A program made the position numbers and the translations under genes. Shown in pieces: positions 15,889 to 24,126 of a stretch of DNA of 32,244 nucleotides. This DNA is from Streptomyces sp. CB02980 (GTDB lineage: Bacteria > Actinomycetota > Actinomycetes > Streptomycetales > Streptomycetaceae), in NCBI RefSeq assembly GCF_014451325.2, contig NZ_JACSCH020000001.1:47414-79657 (forward strand), in the 5' to 3' direction. Positions within the stretch are counted from its first letter, which is position 1. The number at the start of each line of letters is the position of its first letter. Under the pieces are notes generated by a model. The model made no database searches. It was not told the DNA's origin and was given only the letters and a program-made list of their open reading frames with translations.

Positions 15889-16788
15889 CCCCCCTTCCGG
15901 ATCATCTTGCGGACCAGATGAAGATGGCGCCGATGTGGAGTCCGGCGAGGTAGATGGTGGCGGTCTTGTCGTATCGAGTAGCCAGGCCGCGCCACTGCTT
16001 GAGCTTGTTGGTGCAGCGCTCGACGGTGTTGCGCTGCTTGTATGACTCGCGGTCGAAGGCTGGCGGACGGCCGCCGAGGCGGCCGCGGCGTTTGCGGCTC
16101 GCGGTCTGGTCGGCTGGCTGCGGAATCACCGCTTTGATACCGCGTCGGCGGAGATGGTCCCGGATCGCCCGGGACGAATACGCCTTGTCGGCCAGGACCA
16201 TCTTCGGGGTGGTCCTGGGGCGGCCGGTCCGCCGAGGCACCCGCAGCCGGGCCATAACCTGAGGGAATGCGGGTACGTCTCCCGCCTGTCCGGGAGTGAG
16301 GACGAAAGCGAGCGGCCGGCAGCGACTGTCCGTAGCAAGATGGATCTTTGTGGTCAGACCGCCGCGGGACCGCCCGAGGGCATGATGCTTCGGCTCGCCG
16401 GCCGGAGCCCCTTTTCACGGGCCCCTGCGGCGTGCTGATGGGCACGGACGATGGTGGAGTCGACCGAGACGATCCAGTCGAGGTCGCCTTCGGCGTCGGC
16501 CTGGGCGAGCAGGGCGGTGAAGACCTTCTCCCAGGTGCCGTCGGCGGCCCACTTCCGCAGCCGGTTGTGGGCTCCCTTCCACGAGCCGAAGTGCTCGGGC
16601 AGGTCCATCCACGGGGTACCGGTGCGGTACTTGAACGCGATGGCGTCGATCACCTGCCGGTGATCACGCCACCGTCCGCCCCGCTTCGGTGTCCGGTCCG
16701 GCAGCAACGGCTCTATCCTCGCCCACTGGGCGTCAGTCAACGACACACATCAACCAAACGATCAGATGATCCGAAGGAAACGCCCTAG
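15889..16788 (-). mobile_element. IS5-family (IS427-like) element, apparently complete
   Basis: About 0.9 kb. Imperfect terminal inverted repeats: left CCCTTCCGGATCATCTTG (15892-15909), right, inverted, CCTTCGGATCATCTGATCG (about 16759-16777), sharing CTTC(C)GGATCATCT. The transposase stop codon lies inside the left repeat. The transposase is read through one -1 frameshift only. Outer limits are approximate and I see no clear target duplication. Confidence 0.7.
15902..16746 (-). CDS. IS5-family transposase, programmed -1 frameshift (ORFAB)
   Basis: ORFA runs from GTG 16744-16746 (SLTDAQWARIEPLLPDRTPK) to the first catalytic Asp in VSVDSTIVRAHQHAAGARE, and would stop at TGA 16354. At 16408-16414 the strand reads A AAG GGG, a classical X XXY YYZ slippery heptamer in phase; slipping -1 yields APAGEPKHHALGRSRGGLTT, then TKIHLATDSRCRPLAFVLTP, VLADKAYSSRAIRDHLRRRG (second Asp) and NTVERCTNKLKQWRGLATRY (Glu), uninterrupted to TGA 15902-15904. 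All three DDE residues are present, so the fused protein should be active. This arrangement is the known expression strategy of the IS427 group. Confidence 0.8.
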
Positions 16789-16838
16789 GTCCAAAATTTC
16801 CCGCGCCTCAACGGCGCCTGCTCGCGGTCACCGTCCAT

Positions 16839-17727
16839 TACTGATCGTTTCAGAATGAAGTTCGTTGTGAGGGTTGGCAGTTGGGTGTTGCATCGGCAGG
16901 ATCTGTTGGGTGTCTGCTGATCTTGTACCTGATGACCTGTGGGAACGTGTGGTCCCGCTGTTGCCTGCTCGCCCGCCTCGGCGGCATCGGTATCCCGGCC
17001 GGTGCCGGCGGATGACCGGGCCGCCTTGCGGGGCATCACTTGCGTGCTGTGCAAGAGCTTGGGCTGGCGGGATGTTCCGGTTGGACAGGTTGGCTGCAGT
17101 GGTGTGACGGCCTGGCGGTATCTACGGGACTGGACAGAGGCTGGTGTCTGGCCGCAGCTGCACGCGGTACTGCTGGCCGAGCTGCGGGCCGCGGGTCTGC
17201 TGGACACGAACGACGCGGCGCCATCGACGGCTCCCGCCTCCGAGCCCTCAAGGGTGGGCTCACACCGGACCTTCGCCGATCGACCGTGCGCGTCCGGGCA
17301 GCAAGCACCACCTGATCGTCCACCGGCACGGCACCCCCTTGGTCGTCTCACTGACCAGTGGAAACCGTCATGACGTCACGCAGCTGATGCCCTTGCTGGA
17401 TGCCATTCCCCATCCGCGGGTCGCGCGGGCGGCCGAGGCACCGGCCGGGCCGGCTGTTCGCCGACCGCGGCTACGACTACGACAAGTACCGCCGCCTTCT
17501 CCGGACCCGAGGCATCACACCGAAGATCGCTCGCAAGGGCACACCTCACGGCTCCGGCCTGGGCAAACCCGCTGGGTCGTCGAGCGGACCTTCGCCTGGC
17601 TCCACCAGTTCCAACGCCTCCGCATCCGCTACGAGATACGCGCCGACCTCCACCTCAGCCTGCTCCAACTCGCCTGCAGCATCATCTGCTTGAGACGACT
17701 GCGAACCTCATTCTGAAACGATCAGTA
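16839..17727 (+). mobile_element. Second IS5-family element, decayed
   Basis: Terminal inverted repeats of 26 bp with one mismatch: 16839-16864 and 17702-17727, outer sequence TACTGATCGTTTCAGAATGA. The terminal TA is present at both ends and is probably the 2-bp target duplication. The element starts only about 50 bp from the previous IS5 element. A near-identical end occurs at 31915-31938. Confidence 0.8.
16910..17716 (+). pseudogene. IS5-family transposase with about five frameshifts
   Basis: Starts GTG 16910 (VSADLVPDDLWERVVPLLPA). Recoverable segments across frames: PADDRAALRGITCVLCKSLG, GVTAWRYLRDWTEAGVWPQL, AIDGSRLRALKGG (first Asp), AHTGPSPIDRARPGSKHHL, GRLFADRGYDYDKYRRLLRT (second Asp), and RWVVERTFAWLHQFQRLRI (Glu), to TGA 17714-17716 inside the right repeat. 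Frame changes near 16998, 17215, 17253, 17425 and 17572. The one at 17253 (after KGG) corresponds to the frame-change position in the other IS5 copies; the others are plain decay or sequence errors. Confidence 0.75.
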
Positions 17728-17932
17728 GGGCCAGCTGCAGCCATCCACGGCAAAGCACCTAACAGGGGTTGCGCTCATCAAGGATGAACAATGCCCAGCT
17801 CAGAGCCCCCTCCCCTGCTCACCTTCAGCCGAGCCGCAACACGAGCCACCGTGGCGGGCGGCTACCTCACCACACGGCGCCTCCCCCGCGGATCGAAACG
17901 GCCCTGAACGCCGAGGTGCCCGCACACGGCGA

Positions 17933-18046
17933 GGAAGATCGTTCTTCCCGCATTTGTGCAAGCGCATCCTCGGCCTGGTGCTCGCGCACAGCACCAGGTC
18001 GTTGAGGCCGCACTGCCGACAGTCGGCCGACGAATCTCCGTCGGCA
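17933..18046. repeat. Cluster of strong palindromes
   Basis: Three perfect hairpins in 114 bp: GGAAGA/TCTTCC (17933-17948, loop TCGT); CCTGGTGCT/AGCACCAGG (17974-17998, 7-base loop, extendable to 11 pairs with one G-T); GCCGACG/CGTCGGC (18026-18045, 6-base loop). The third overlaps a second palindrome GCCGAC-A-GTCGGC at 18015-18027, giving alternative foldings. It begins 25 bp past the stop of the minus-strand gene at 18071, so a terminator is the simplest reading; an origin or transfer site is possible. Confidence 0.75.
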
Positions 18047-18070
18047 CTCCCCCGCAGACCACCATGCCGG

Positions 18071-18490
18071 TCAGCCGAGCGGCGGCAGGAGGGGAAGCCG
18101 GGCAGCGAGGAACTTCGGAGCCATCCCGCGGTAGCTGTCGGTGATCAGCTCGGCAACCTCGGTCCAGTCCGTGTGGTCACCGAGAATGGCAACGACGACG
18201 TTGCGGCCCCAGTCGGCACGGAGGAACGGGAACCCAGCGGCGGTCAGGCCGAACAGGTCGTCGGCGGGTACCCGAAAAGTCATCACGACCGGTTCCTGAT
18301 CCGCGGCTGCATACGAGGCGTAGACCGGGGAGCGATCCACGTCCGGCGTGTAAACATGGGCGAACGTCCTCGTACGGATCCGCCAGCGCACACCGATCCA
18401 GGCTGGCTCCTCGTACGACTCGGGCAGCTGCCGGCAGATCGACCGCAGCCTGTTCAGGATCTCCGGCGGCACGTCTCCAGGACTGGACAT
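18071..18490 (-). CDS. MmcQ/YjbR family protein
   Basis: 139 residues from ATG 18488-18490. Family features: LNRLRSICRQLPESYEEPAW at the N-terminus, then RWRIRTRTFAHVY, a strand-rich centre with PVVMTFRVPADDLFGLTAAG, and the C-terminal TEVAELITDSYRGMAPKFLA that closes the CyaY-like fold. MmcQ/YjbR proteins are small and widespread, sometimes described as DNA-binding; the true role is unclear. Length is normal. No ribosome binding site is evident, so it may be leaderless. Followed by the palindrome cluster. Confidence 0.8.
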   Translation of the reverse strand: MSSPGDVPPEILNRLRSICRQLPESYEEPAWIGVRWRIRTRTFAHVYTPDVDRSPVYASYAAADQEPVVMTFRVPADDLFGLTAAGFPFLRADWGRNVVVAILGDHTDWTEVAELITDSYRGMAPKFLAARLPLLPPLG

Positions 18491-19130
18491 AGGCCGACAC
18501 TATCGACCGCCGCGAAATATGCGCCAGACGCAGCTAGCGGGGGTCTGCATGAAAACGACCTGGCCTATCGTCAATCGTCTCAGTGGCCCATAGGCAACCG
18601 CTGTCAGTAAGGACGGCCAGGTCACGAAGGATGTGTCACGACAGGCACCCGACCCCCCGGATCCTGGCCTCGTCGCCGATCGGCTGCCGGGCTGCCGTCC
18701 CAGCCGGCCGGCAACGTCGACTCAAGCGGCCCGGAGGCCTCCACCAGGCGGGCTGCGACCACCTCCTGCTGCTCCCGCCTCCGCTGTTCGTGCGCCGTAC
18801 GGCGCGAGCAGCCTGATCTCGTCCCCCCACCACCTGGTCCTACGTGCCCGCCCGGATCGCTTCTCCCCGCAGTAGGGAACCTAGCCCGCAGCAGCGGATC
18901 CGGCGTTGCACTACCACCACCGGCCCCGCGAAGACCTGCGCCACCCGATGATGCCCAAGAAGGCACTCACCCCGAACCGCACGCTAGAACCATCTACAAC
19001 AAATCCTGCCGATCTCAGCACGGAATACATAACCCCAGCTCACACACCCCGACCGAACCGCCAACTCCGGCTCTCAACGAACCCACAACATCCCAGGCCA
19101 GTCGGCACCCCACACACCAACAAACCCCCC
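18491..19130. other. No gene recognised; C-rich, strand-asymmetric tract at the right end
   Basis: About 640 bp without a credible gene. From 18961 to 19130 I count roughly 77 C, 54 A, 23 G and 16 T, a strong C and A bias on the plus strand with lower GC than the neighbours. The tract ends at the Tn3 fragment. Confidence 0.5.
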
Positions 19131-19371
19131 TTCCAGCGTCACGTGCTGTGGAACACCCGCTACCTGGACGCCGCCGTCGCCCAGCTGCGCGCCGAGGGCC
19201 ACGACAGCAAGGACGAGGACGTGGCCCGCCTGTCCCGCTGAAGAACACGTACATCAACTTCCTGGGCCGCTCCCGGTTCAACATTGCCGCCAGCAGGCCC
19301 GCCCAGGGCCTGCGGCCCTGCGCGACCCGAACGAGGTCGACCCCGACGACGAGGACCAGGACGAGGGCTGA
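19131..19371 (+). pseudogene. Tn3-family transposase C-terminal fragment
   Basis: Begins abruptly with RHVLWNTRYLDAAVAQLRAE then GHDSKDEDVARLS; a one-base shift near 19236 gives LKNTYINFLGRSRFNIAAS, and another near 19318 gives LRPLRDPNEVDPDDEDQDEG and TGA 19369-19371. N-T-R-Y-L-D...D-V-A-R-L-S-P-L is the conserved end of Tn3-type transposases. The remaining 900-odd residues, the repeats and the resolvase are absent from the window. Confidence 0.75.
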
Positions 19372-19439
19372 ACCGCGTGTCCCGCGCAAGGCGCCCTCTC
19401 CCCCCGGAGCCTGTCACAGACGGCCAGTAGCCTCTCGCT

Positions 19440-20087
19440 ATGCAGACAGCGTTGATGATCTACGACGGCTCCGCACCGGCCGATTCCGACGCCCCGCGTA
19501 CCGGGGGCGTGCCGCTGGCTCCTGCCGGATTCGCCTGGCCCCTGTGCGGCTGCGGGGGGCCGCTTCAGTTCTTCGCCCATCTCCCTGTCGAGGACGGTGT
19601 CCTGTCGGTGTTCCTGTGCCAGAACGACCCCGGGGCGTGTGAGTTCTGGAACGCGAGCTCCAGCGCGAACCGGGTCTACCTGTTTCCCCGGGAGGAACTG
19701 CTGCCGATAGCCGTACCCGAGGCGGGTGTGACATTGCTGCCCGCCACCTCGGCCATCCGCACCCACGTCGTGACGATCGACCCCAAGGATGCCTGCGACG
19801 AGGAAGGGATCGAGCCTGACGCCTACGACCTTGCCCGCTCGGGATGGAAGCGGGAACCCGAAGAACGATTCGGGAAGCAGCGCGAAGTGCTCGGGTCGCT
19901 CGGAGGCAGTCCCTCCTACCTTGAGGACGACCGCCTGCCCGTCTGCCCCTCCTGCACCGGCACCATGGAGTTCGCGGCACACCTGGAGGAGGGAATTTCC
20001 CGGGAGACCGCGATGAACCTCGGCGGTCAGCTGGGCTACGTCTTCGTCTGCCGCCCGTGTCGCGAGGGATCCTTCCTCACGGACTGA
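19440..20087 (+). CDS. DUF1963/YwqG-like protein
   Basis: 215 residues from ATG 19440. The N-terminal segment GGVPLAPAGFAWPLCGCGGP and LQFFAHLP, then LSVFLCQNDPGACEFW, resemble YwqG/DUF1963 proteins, which start with the same G-G-x-P-x-x-P-x-x-x-W-P followed by a strand with the polar F-x-A pattern. Two Cys pairs (CPSC near the middle of the C-terminal third, CRPC near the end) could bind a metal. Soluble, acidic, no signal. Function unknown; family assignment is moderate. Confidence 0.6.
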   Translation: MQTALMIYDGSAPADSDAPRTGGVPLAPAGFAWPLCGCGGPLQFFAHLPVEDGVLSVFLCQNDPGACEFWNASSSANRVYLFPREELLPIAVPEAGVTLLPATSAIRTHVVTIDPKDACDEEGIEPDAYDLARSGWKREPEERFGKQREVLGSLGGSPSYLEDDRLPVCPSCTGTMEFAAHLEEGISRETAMNLGGQLGYVFVCRPCREGSFLTD

Positions 20088-20580
20088 GGGCCACCTGCGA
20101 GGGGCACGGACGGTGATGTCGCCGGTTCGAGACGCCGCAGAGCACCTCTTGGGGCAGAGCCGGCGACGCCCGTTCGCGGCGTTGCGGCAGAGTGGCAGGA
20201 CGAGTGCAGGTACGAGGACACGGTGTTCCTCGGCGTGCACATCCCAGAACGTCATCCCTACCCCTTCTGAACGGCTGTCAGTTCAGAACGCTGCGGCGGC
20301 CACTGACAGTCGGTGCCGCGGGAATTCAGACGGAGGGCCGGAAGTCGATCACTGCTTCCCCAGACCGAGCAAAGGCCACGACCGCACCCCGTGACCCGGA
20401 CGCGGCAGGACTCGATGGAGCACGGGAGGGATCGGAGTCGGGGTCTTAGAAGCCGTTGTAGTACCGAGAGGTTCGCTTGGCGGTCGAACGAGGGTTCCCG
20501 GTTGGGTGATCTTCCCGTGGTCGGGCATGAAGGCAGGGGCCTTCCGGACAACTCGACGACCCGTAGGGAGGTCTTCGCGA
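20088..20580. other. No gene; contains an IS-end-like segment
   Basis: 20491-20550 resembles 25661-25720, the left edge of the IS5 element there: both carry AG-GTTCC-GGT-GGGTGATCTTCC, then GCATGAAG-CAGGG. It is most likely the scar of a related element. No transposase remains beside it. Confidence 0.45.
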
Positions 20581-21297
20581 TCAGCTCCAGCCGGGGGCTG
20601 GTGGTAGGGGCCAGTCGGGCGGGACCGGCAGTGGACGGTCGGACGTGAGCGGGGGGTTGAGCGCGCGGCCGCTGAGCCAGCCGAGGAGGGCGTGGCCGGA
20701 GCCGGTGATGTTGGGGCCGGTCGGGGACAGGGTCCAGGATCGGCCGATGTCGAGGGCTTTGACCCGGGCGACGGGGAAGTCGAGTGCGGCGAGCGCCGTG
20801 ATGGTGTCGTCGAGTGCCCAGATCACGTACGTGCTGGGCCAGTCGGTGGTGCGGTAGCCGGCGTTCAGGTCGACGTGGTGCGTTTCGAGTTCGCGCCAGC
20901 AGCGGTGGAGGGTGTACCAGGCCGGGTGCCGCCAGCCCGCCAGTGCCGTGACCAGGGTGTCCCAACGTTCCACGGGCACCGATGTGGCGTCTTCGGCCAG
21001 GTGTGCAAGGCGGCTGCGCAGGTCGGTGGCGAGTTCGGCCGCGGGGCGGTCGGTGCCTTCACGGACAGTACGGGCGAGCGACTTGGCGTCCGTCCTCGGG
21101 GCGGGTTCGATGCCGGTTCGGGCCACGGCGAGCAACCACCCATAGGCGTCGATGCTGCGGGCCAGGTGGGTGATGACGTGGCCGCGGGTCCAGCCGGCCA
21201 GCGTCGAGGGTGCACGCATCTCCAGGTCGGTCAGCGCGTCGAGGGTGGCGGTGATCCTGGCACCGGAGCGGGTGACTTCCTCGATTATGTCGAGCAT
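20581..21297 (-). CDS. Mycothiol-dependent maleylpyruvate isomerase-family protein
   Basis: 238 residues from ATG 21295-21297. The N-terminal DinB-like four-helix domain has TLAGWTRGHVITHLARSIDA (H44 a metal ligand) and HRCWRELETHHVDLNAGY (E138 and H141, E-x-x-H ligands). The C-terminal part with VKALDIGRSWTLSPTGPNIT and a lid of G-S-G-H-A-L-L-G-W-L-S-G-R matches the MDMPI C-terminal domain. Such enzymes use mycothiol for isomerisation or conjugation of small molecules. Its start overlaps the end of the MocR gene by 13 bp on the same strand, so they are translationally coupled. Confidence 0.85.
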   Translation of the reverse strand: MLDIIEEVTRSGARITATLDALTDLEMRAPSTLAGWTRGHVITHLARSIDAYGWLLAVARTGIEPAPRTDAKSLARTVREGTDRPAAELATDLRSRLAHLAEDATSVPVERWDTLVTALAGWRHPAWYTLHRCWRELETHHVDLNAGYRTTDWPSTYVIWALDDTITALAALDFPVARVKALDIGRSWTLSPTGPNITGSGHALLGWLSGRALNPPLTSDRPLPVPPDWPLPPAPGWS

Positions 21298-22763
21298 GTT
21301 CGTACCGTAGTGGCGGGGTAGTCGTCGCCGAGCGTCGGACGGACCTGCGACGCGGGATATCGGCCCCTCAGCAGGCCTCCGACCGCCGTGATGCCTGCCG
21401 TGATGGCGCGTTCACCGACGTTGCCGAACCCCAGGATCAGCTGCACTGGCTCTGTCGCATGCGAAGAACGGCAGGTGCTCATTCCGTAGAGGCCCACGGA
21501 TCGGGCGTGCGCGGCGGCGATGAGGTCTTGCTCGTCGGCCGGTCCGTGGAGGTGCGCTACCGCGTGGAAGCCCGCCGCGAGGCCGGTCACCCTGACCTCG
21601 GGGGCATGTTCGGCGAGCGCCGCCACCAGGGTCGTGCGCCGTGCCGCGTAGGTTGTCCGCATCCGGCGCAGGTGCCGGTCGAAGCGGCCGGACTCGATCA
21701 TTCTCGCGAGGGCGAGCTGATCGAGTGTGGGCGACCCGCGGTCGTTCAGCTGCTTGTGCTCGATGATCAGCTCGGTGAGCGCGGGCGGGCAGAGCATCCA
21801 CCCGATGCGCAGCGCGGGCGCGAGGGACTTGCTGACGGTGCCTATGGAGATCACGCGGTCGGCGGCGAGTCCTTGCAGGGCGCCCACCGGCTCACGGTCG
21901 TAGCGGAATTCGGCGTCGTAGTCGTCCTCGATGACGACGGCGTCCCGGCTCCTGGCCCACTCGATCAGGGCGAGCCGCCGCTCGGGTGCCAGAGCGACAC
22001 CGGTGGGCCACTGGTGCGCAGGGGTCATGACGACGGCGCGGGCGTCGGTCGCGGCGAGTGCCTGCACGTCGATGCCGCGCTCGTCGACCGGTACCGGGAT
22101 CGCCGACAGGCCCGCCCAGGACGCGGCAGAGGAGATCGTGGCCGGTGAGCCGGGGTCCTCGTACGCCACCGTACGGACACCTGTCCGGGCCAGGGCGTGC
22201 AGGGCCAGACCGAGGCCCTGCGCGTAGCCGGAGCAGATCACGATCCGTTCCGGATCCGCTGCGGCGGCGCGCACCCGCCGCAGATATCCGGCCATGACCT
22301 CGCGCAGAGCCACATTGCCGCGCGGGTCTCCGTAATCAAGCGCCGCCGTCGGCATGGTGCGTGCCGCCTCGCGCGTGGCCCACAGCCAGTCGGCGAGCGG
22401 GAAACTGCTCAAGTCCGGGACGCCCCACTTGAAGTCCGCCACCAGGCGTGGAGGTGCCGAGGGCGGTGACGTGGGCGCTGGCGGTGCGCCCGCGCCGGCG
22501 GCGACCCGGGTGGCTGAGCCGACGCGTGTCACGAGGTATCCCTCGGCTTGGAGCTGGGCGTAGCAGTCCTGCACCAGCCCGCGCGACAGCCCGAGCATCC
22601 GAGCGAGTTCACGGGAGGACGGCAGCCGTTCGCCGATCTGCAGCCGCCCGGTCCGGATCGCGTCCCGCAGCCGGAGTTCCAGCTGGGATCGCAGCGGCTC
22701 GCCGCTGTCCCGGTCGATGACCAGCAGCAGATCGGGTGACAGACCGGACCACTCCAGAGGCAT
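21285..22763 (-). CDS. MocR/PdxR-type regulator (GntR HTH fused to aminotransferase fold)
   Basis: 492 residues from ATG 22761-22763. Residues 25-80 form the GntR winged helix (LRSQLELRLRDAIRTGRLQI; LPSSRELARMLGLSRGLVQD). From about 110 to 480 is a fold-type I aminotransferase domain: GDPRGNVALREVMAGYLRR, VVIEDDYDAEFRYDR and the PLP lysine K312 in TVSKSLAPALRIGW. Such proteins sense PLP or an amino compound and control PLP synthesis, transport or amino-acid metabolism. It is divergent from the MFS gene with a 46-bp gap and overlaps the isomerase gene, so it likely controls both directions. The very C-terminus after RGRYPASQ is low in conservation. Confidence 0.9.
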   Translation of the reverse strand: MPLEWSGLSPDLLLVIDRDSGEPLRSQLELRLRDAIRTGRLQIGERLPSSRELARMLGLSRGLVQDCYAQLQAEGYLVTRVGSATRVAAGAGAPPAPTSPPSAPPRLVADFKWGVPDLSSFPLADWLWATREAARTMPTAALDYGDPRGNVALREVMAGYLRRVRAAAADPERIVICSGYAQGLGLALHALARTGVRTVAYEDPGSPATISSAASWAGLSAIPVPVDERGIDVQALAATDARAVVMTPAHQWPTGVALAPERRLALIEWARSRDAVVIEDDYDAEFRYDREPVGALQGLAADRVISIGTVSKSLAPALRIGWMLCPPALTELIIEHKQLNDRGSPTLDQLALARMIESGRFDRHLRRMRTTYAARRTTLVAALAEHAPEVRVTGLAAGFHAVAHLHGPADEQDLIAAAHARSVGLYGMSTCRSSHATEPVQLILGFGNVGERAITAGITAVGGLLRGRYPASQVRPTLGDDYPATTVRTCST

Positions 22764-22809
22764 GGAATTGGATCTTACTGGCGATCCGCTTGGCCTTTAG
22801 CTTCGTCGT
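22764..22809. promoter_or_regulatory. Shared divergent promoter/operator region
   Basis: 46 bp between MocR and MFS starts. An inverted repeat GGATC-N8-GATCC (within TTGGATCTTACTGGCGATCC) is a likely operator. On the minus strand TAAGAT, a -10-like hexamer, lies 8 bases from the MocR ATG, suggesting a leaderless transcript. On the plus strand TAGCTT is a possible -10 for the MFS gene. Confidence 0.55.
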
Positions 22810-23994
22810 GTGACCAGGATGATCAACTCTCGAGCTGAGGGCGCCGGTTCGCGGCCGCCGCTGGTGACGCGGCCCCTGCTGCTGCGTTTCGTCTCGGTCA
22901 TCGGTGCCTCGACGAGCTTCTACCTGCTGTTGTCGGTCGTCCCCCTCTATGCCGAGGTGTGCGGAGGCGGTTATGCCGCGGGACTGGCCACGGGTGCGCT
23001 GATGCTGGCGACGGTCGGAGGCGGGCTGGCCACTCCCTGGTTCGTTGCCCGCTTCGGTTACCGCCTGGCGCTGGTGGCAGGGCTGGTCCTCCTCGGCACG
23101 CCCACGCTGGTGCTGACCGCTTCCGGGAGCACGGTTTGGATCACGGCGGTCTGTGTCGTGCGGGGTCTGGGCTTCGCGTTCACGGTCGTCGCGGGTGGCG
23201 CTCTGACGGCGTCGCTGATCCCGCCCGAGCGCCGTGGTGAGGGGCTGGCACTGGTTGGCATCGTGTCCGGGGTTCCGTCGCTGGTGGCCCTGCCGCTGGG
23301 GGTGTGGCTGGTAGGGCACGTGGGGTACGTACCGGTCTGCATTGCTGGCGCGGTGGCCGCGCTGGCCGCTGTCGTCTCGGTGCCGGGCCTGCCAGACCGC
23401 GAGCCGACCTCGGGACGGTCGATCGGGGTGCTGGCCGGGTTCCGGACGGCCGCTCTTCTGCGGCCCGCCGTCGTCTTCTCGGCTACTGCGCTCGCTGCCG
23501 GAATCACCGTCACCTTCCTCCCCCTTGCCGTACCGTCGGCTTCTACCGGAGTCGTCGCCATGGCCCTGTTCGTCCAGTCCGCGGCGTCAACCGTGGCCCG
23601 CTGGGTCGCGGGCCGACACGGCGACCGGCACGGACCGGCCTCACTCGTCCTGCCCGGCCTTGTTGTCTCCGCCGCAGGAACGCTGCTCACCTCTCTGACC
23701 CACAGCCCCGTCGCCGTTGTCGTCGGCGTGGCCCTGTTCGGGGTCGGTTTCGGAGTCACCCAGAACGCCACGCTGACGCTGATGTACGCGCGTGTCCCCG
23801 CGTCTGGCTACGGCACCGTCAGCGCCCTGTGGAACTTCGCCTACGACGCGGGCATGGGCGTCGGCGCTGTCGGGTTCGGGGTGCTCGCAGGCCAGACCGG
23901 CTACCCATTGGCTTTCACCCTCACCGCCGCGCTGATGCTCACCGCCCTAGCCCCGGCCTGGCGCGACCGCCTGGCCAACGGCTCACGACGATGA
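22810..23994 (+). CDS. MFS transporter
   Basis: 394 residues with about 12 hydrophobic helices, starting at GTG 22810 or ATG 22819. Signature segments include FYLLLSVVPLYAEVCGGGYA (helix 1 and loop), ATPWFVARFGYRLALVAGL (the conserved loop 2-3 A-type motif), IPPERRGEGLALVGIVSGVP and the C-terminal repeat ARWVAGRHGDRHGPASLVLP. The family pattern fits small actinobacterial drug or metabolite exporters (12-TM). Being driven from the MocR intergenic region, its cargo may be an amino-acid derivative or the enzymes' product. Confidence 0.85.
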   Translation: MTRMINSRAEGAGSRPPLVTRPLLLRFVSVIGASTSFYLLLSVVPLYAEVCGGGYAAGLATGALMLATVGGGLATPWFVARFGYRLALVAGLVLLGTPTLVLTASGSTVWITAVCVVRGLGFAFTVVAGGALTASLIPPERRGEGLALVGIVSGVPSLVALPLGVWLVGHVGYVPVCIAGAVAALAAVVSVPGLPDREPTSGRSIGVLAGFRTAALLRPAVVFSATALAAGITVTFLPLAVPSASTGVVAMALFVQSAASTVARWVAGRHGDRHGPASLVLPGLVVSAAGTLLTSLTHSPVAVVVGVALFGVGFGVTQNATLTLMYARVPASGYGTVSALWNFAYDAGMGVGAVGFGVLAGQTGYPLAFTLTAALMLTALAPAWRDRLANGSRR

Positions 23995-24126
23995 CCGGCG
24001 CAACCACACACGGCCGGGGCCAAGGCTCCACCACCAGCACTTGCCGACGCGATCCGTCGACGAACTGACCGCATTCAGCAACGAGACCGCCCAGCGGGCA
24101 CTGGTCTCCCAAGAACAGGAGCGCAC

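Noticed and set aside
17933..18046. Streptomyces telomere
   Set aside because: Palindromes are present but I do not see the conserved telomere start or its characteristic loop series, and genes continue on both sides.
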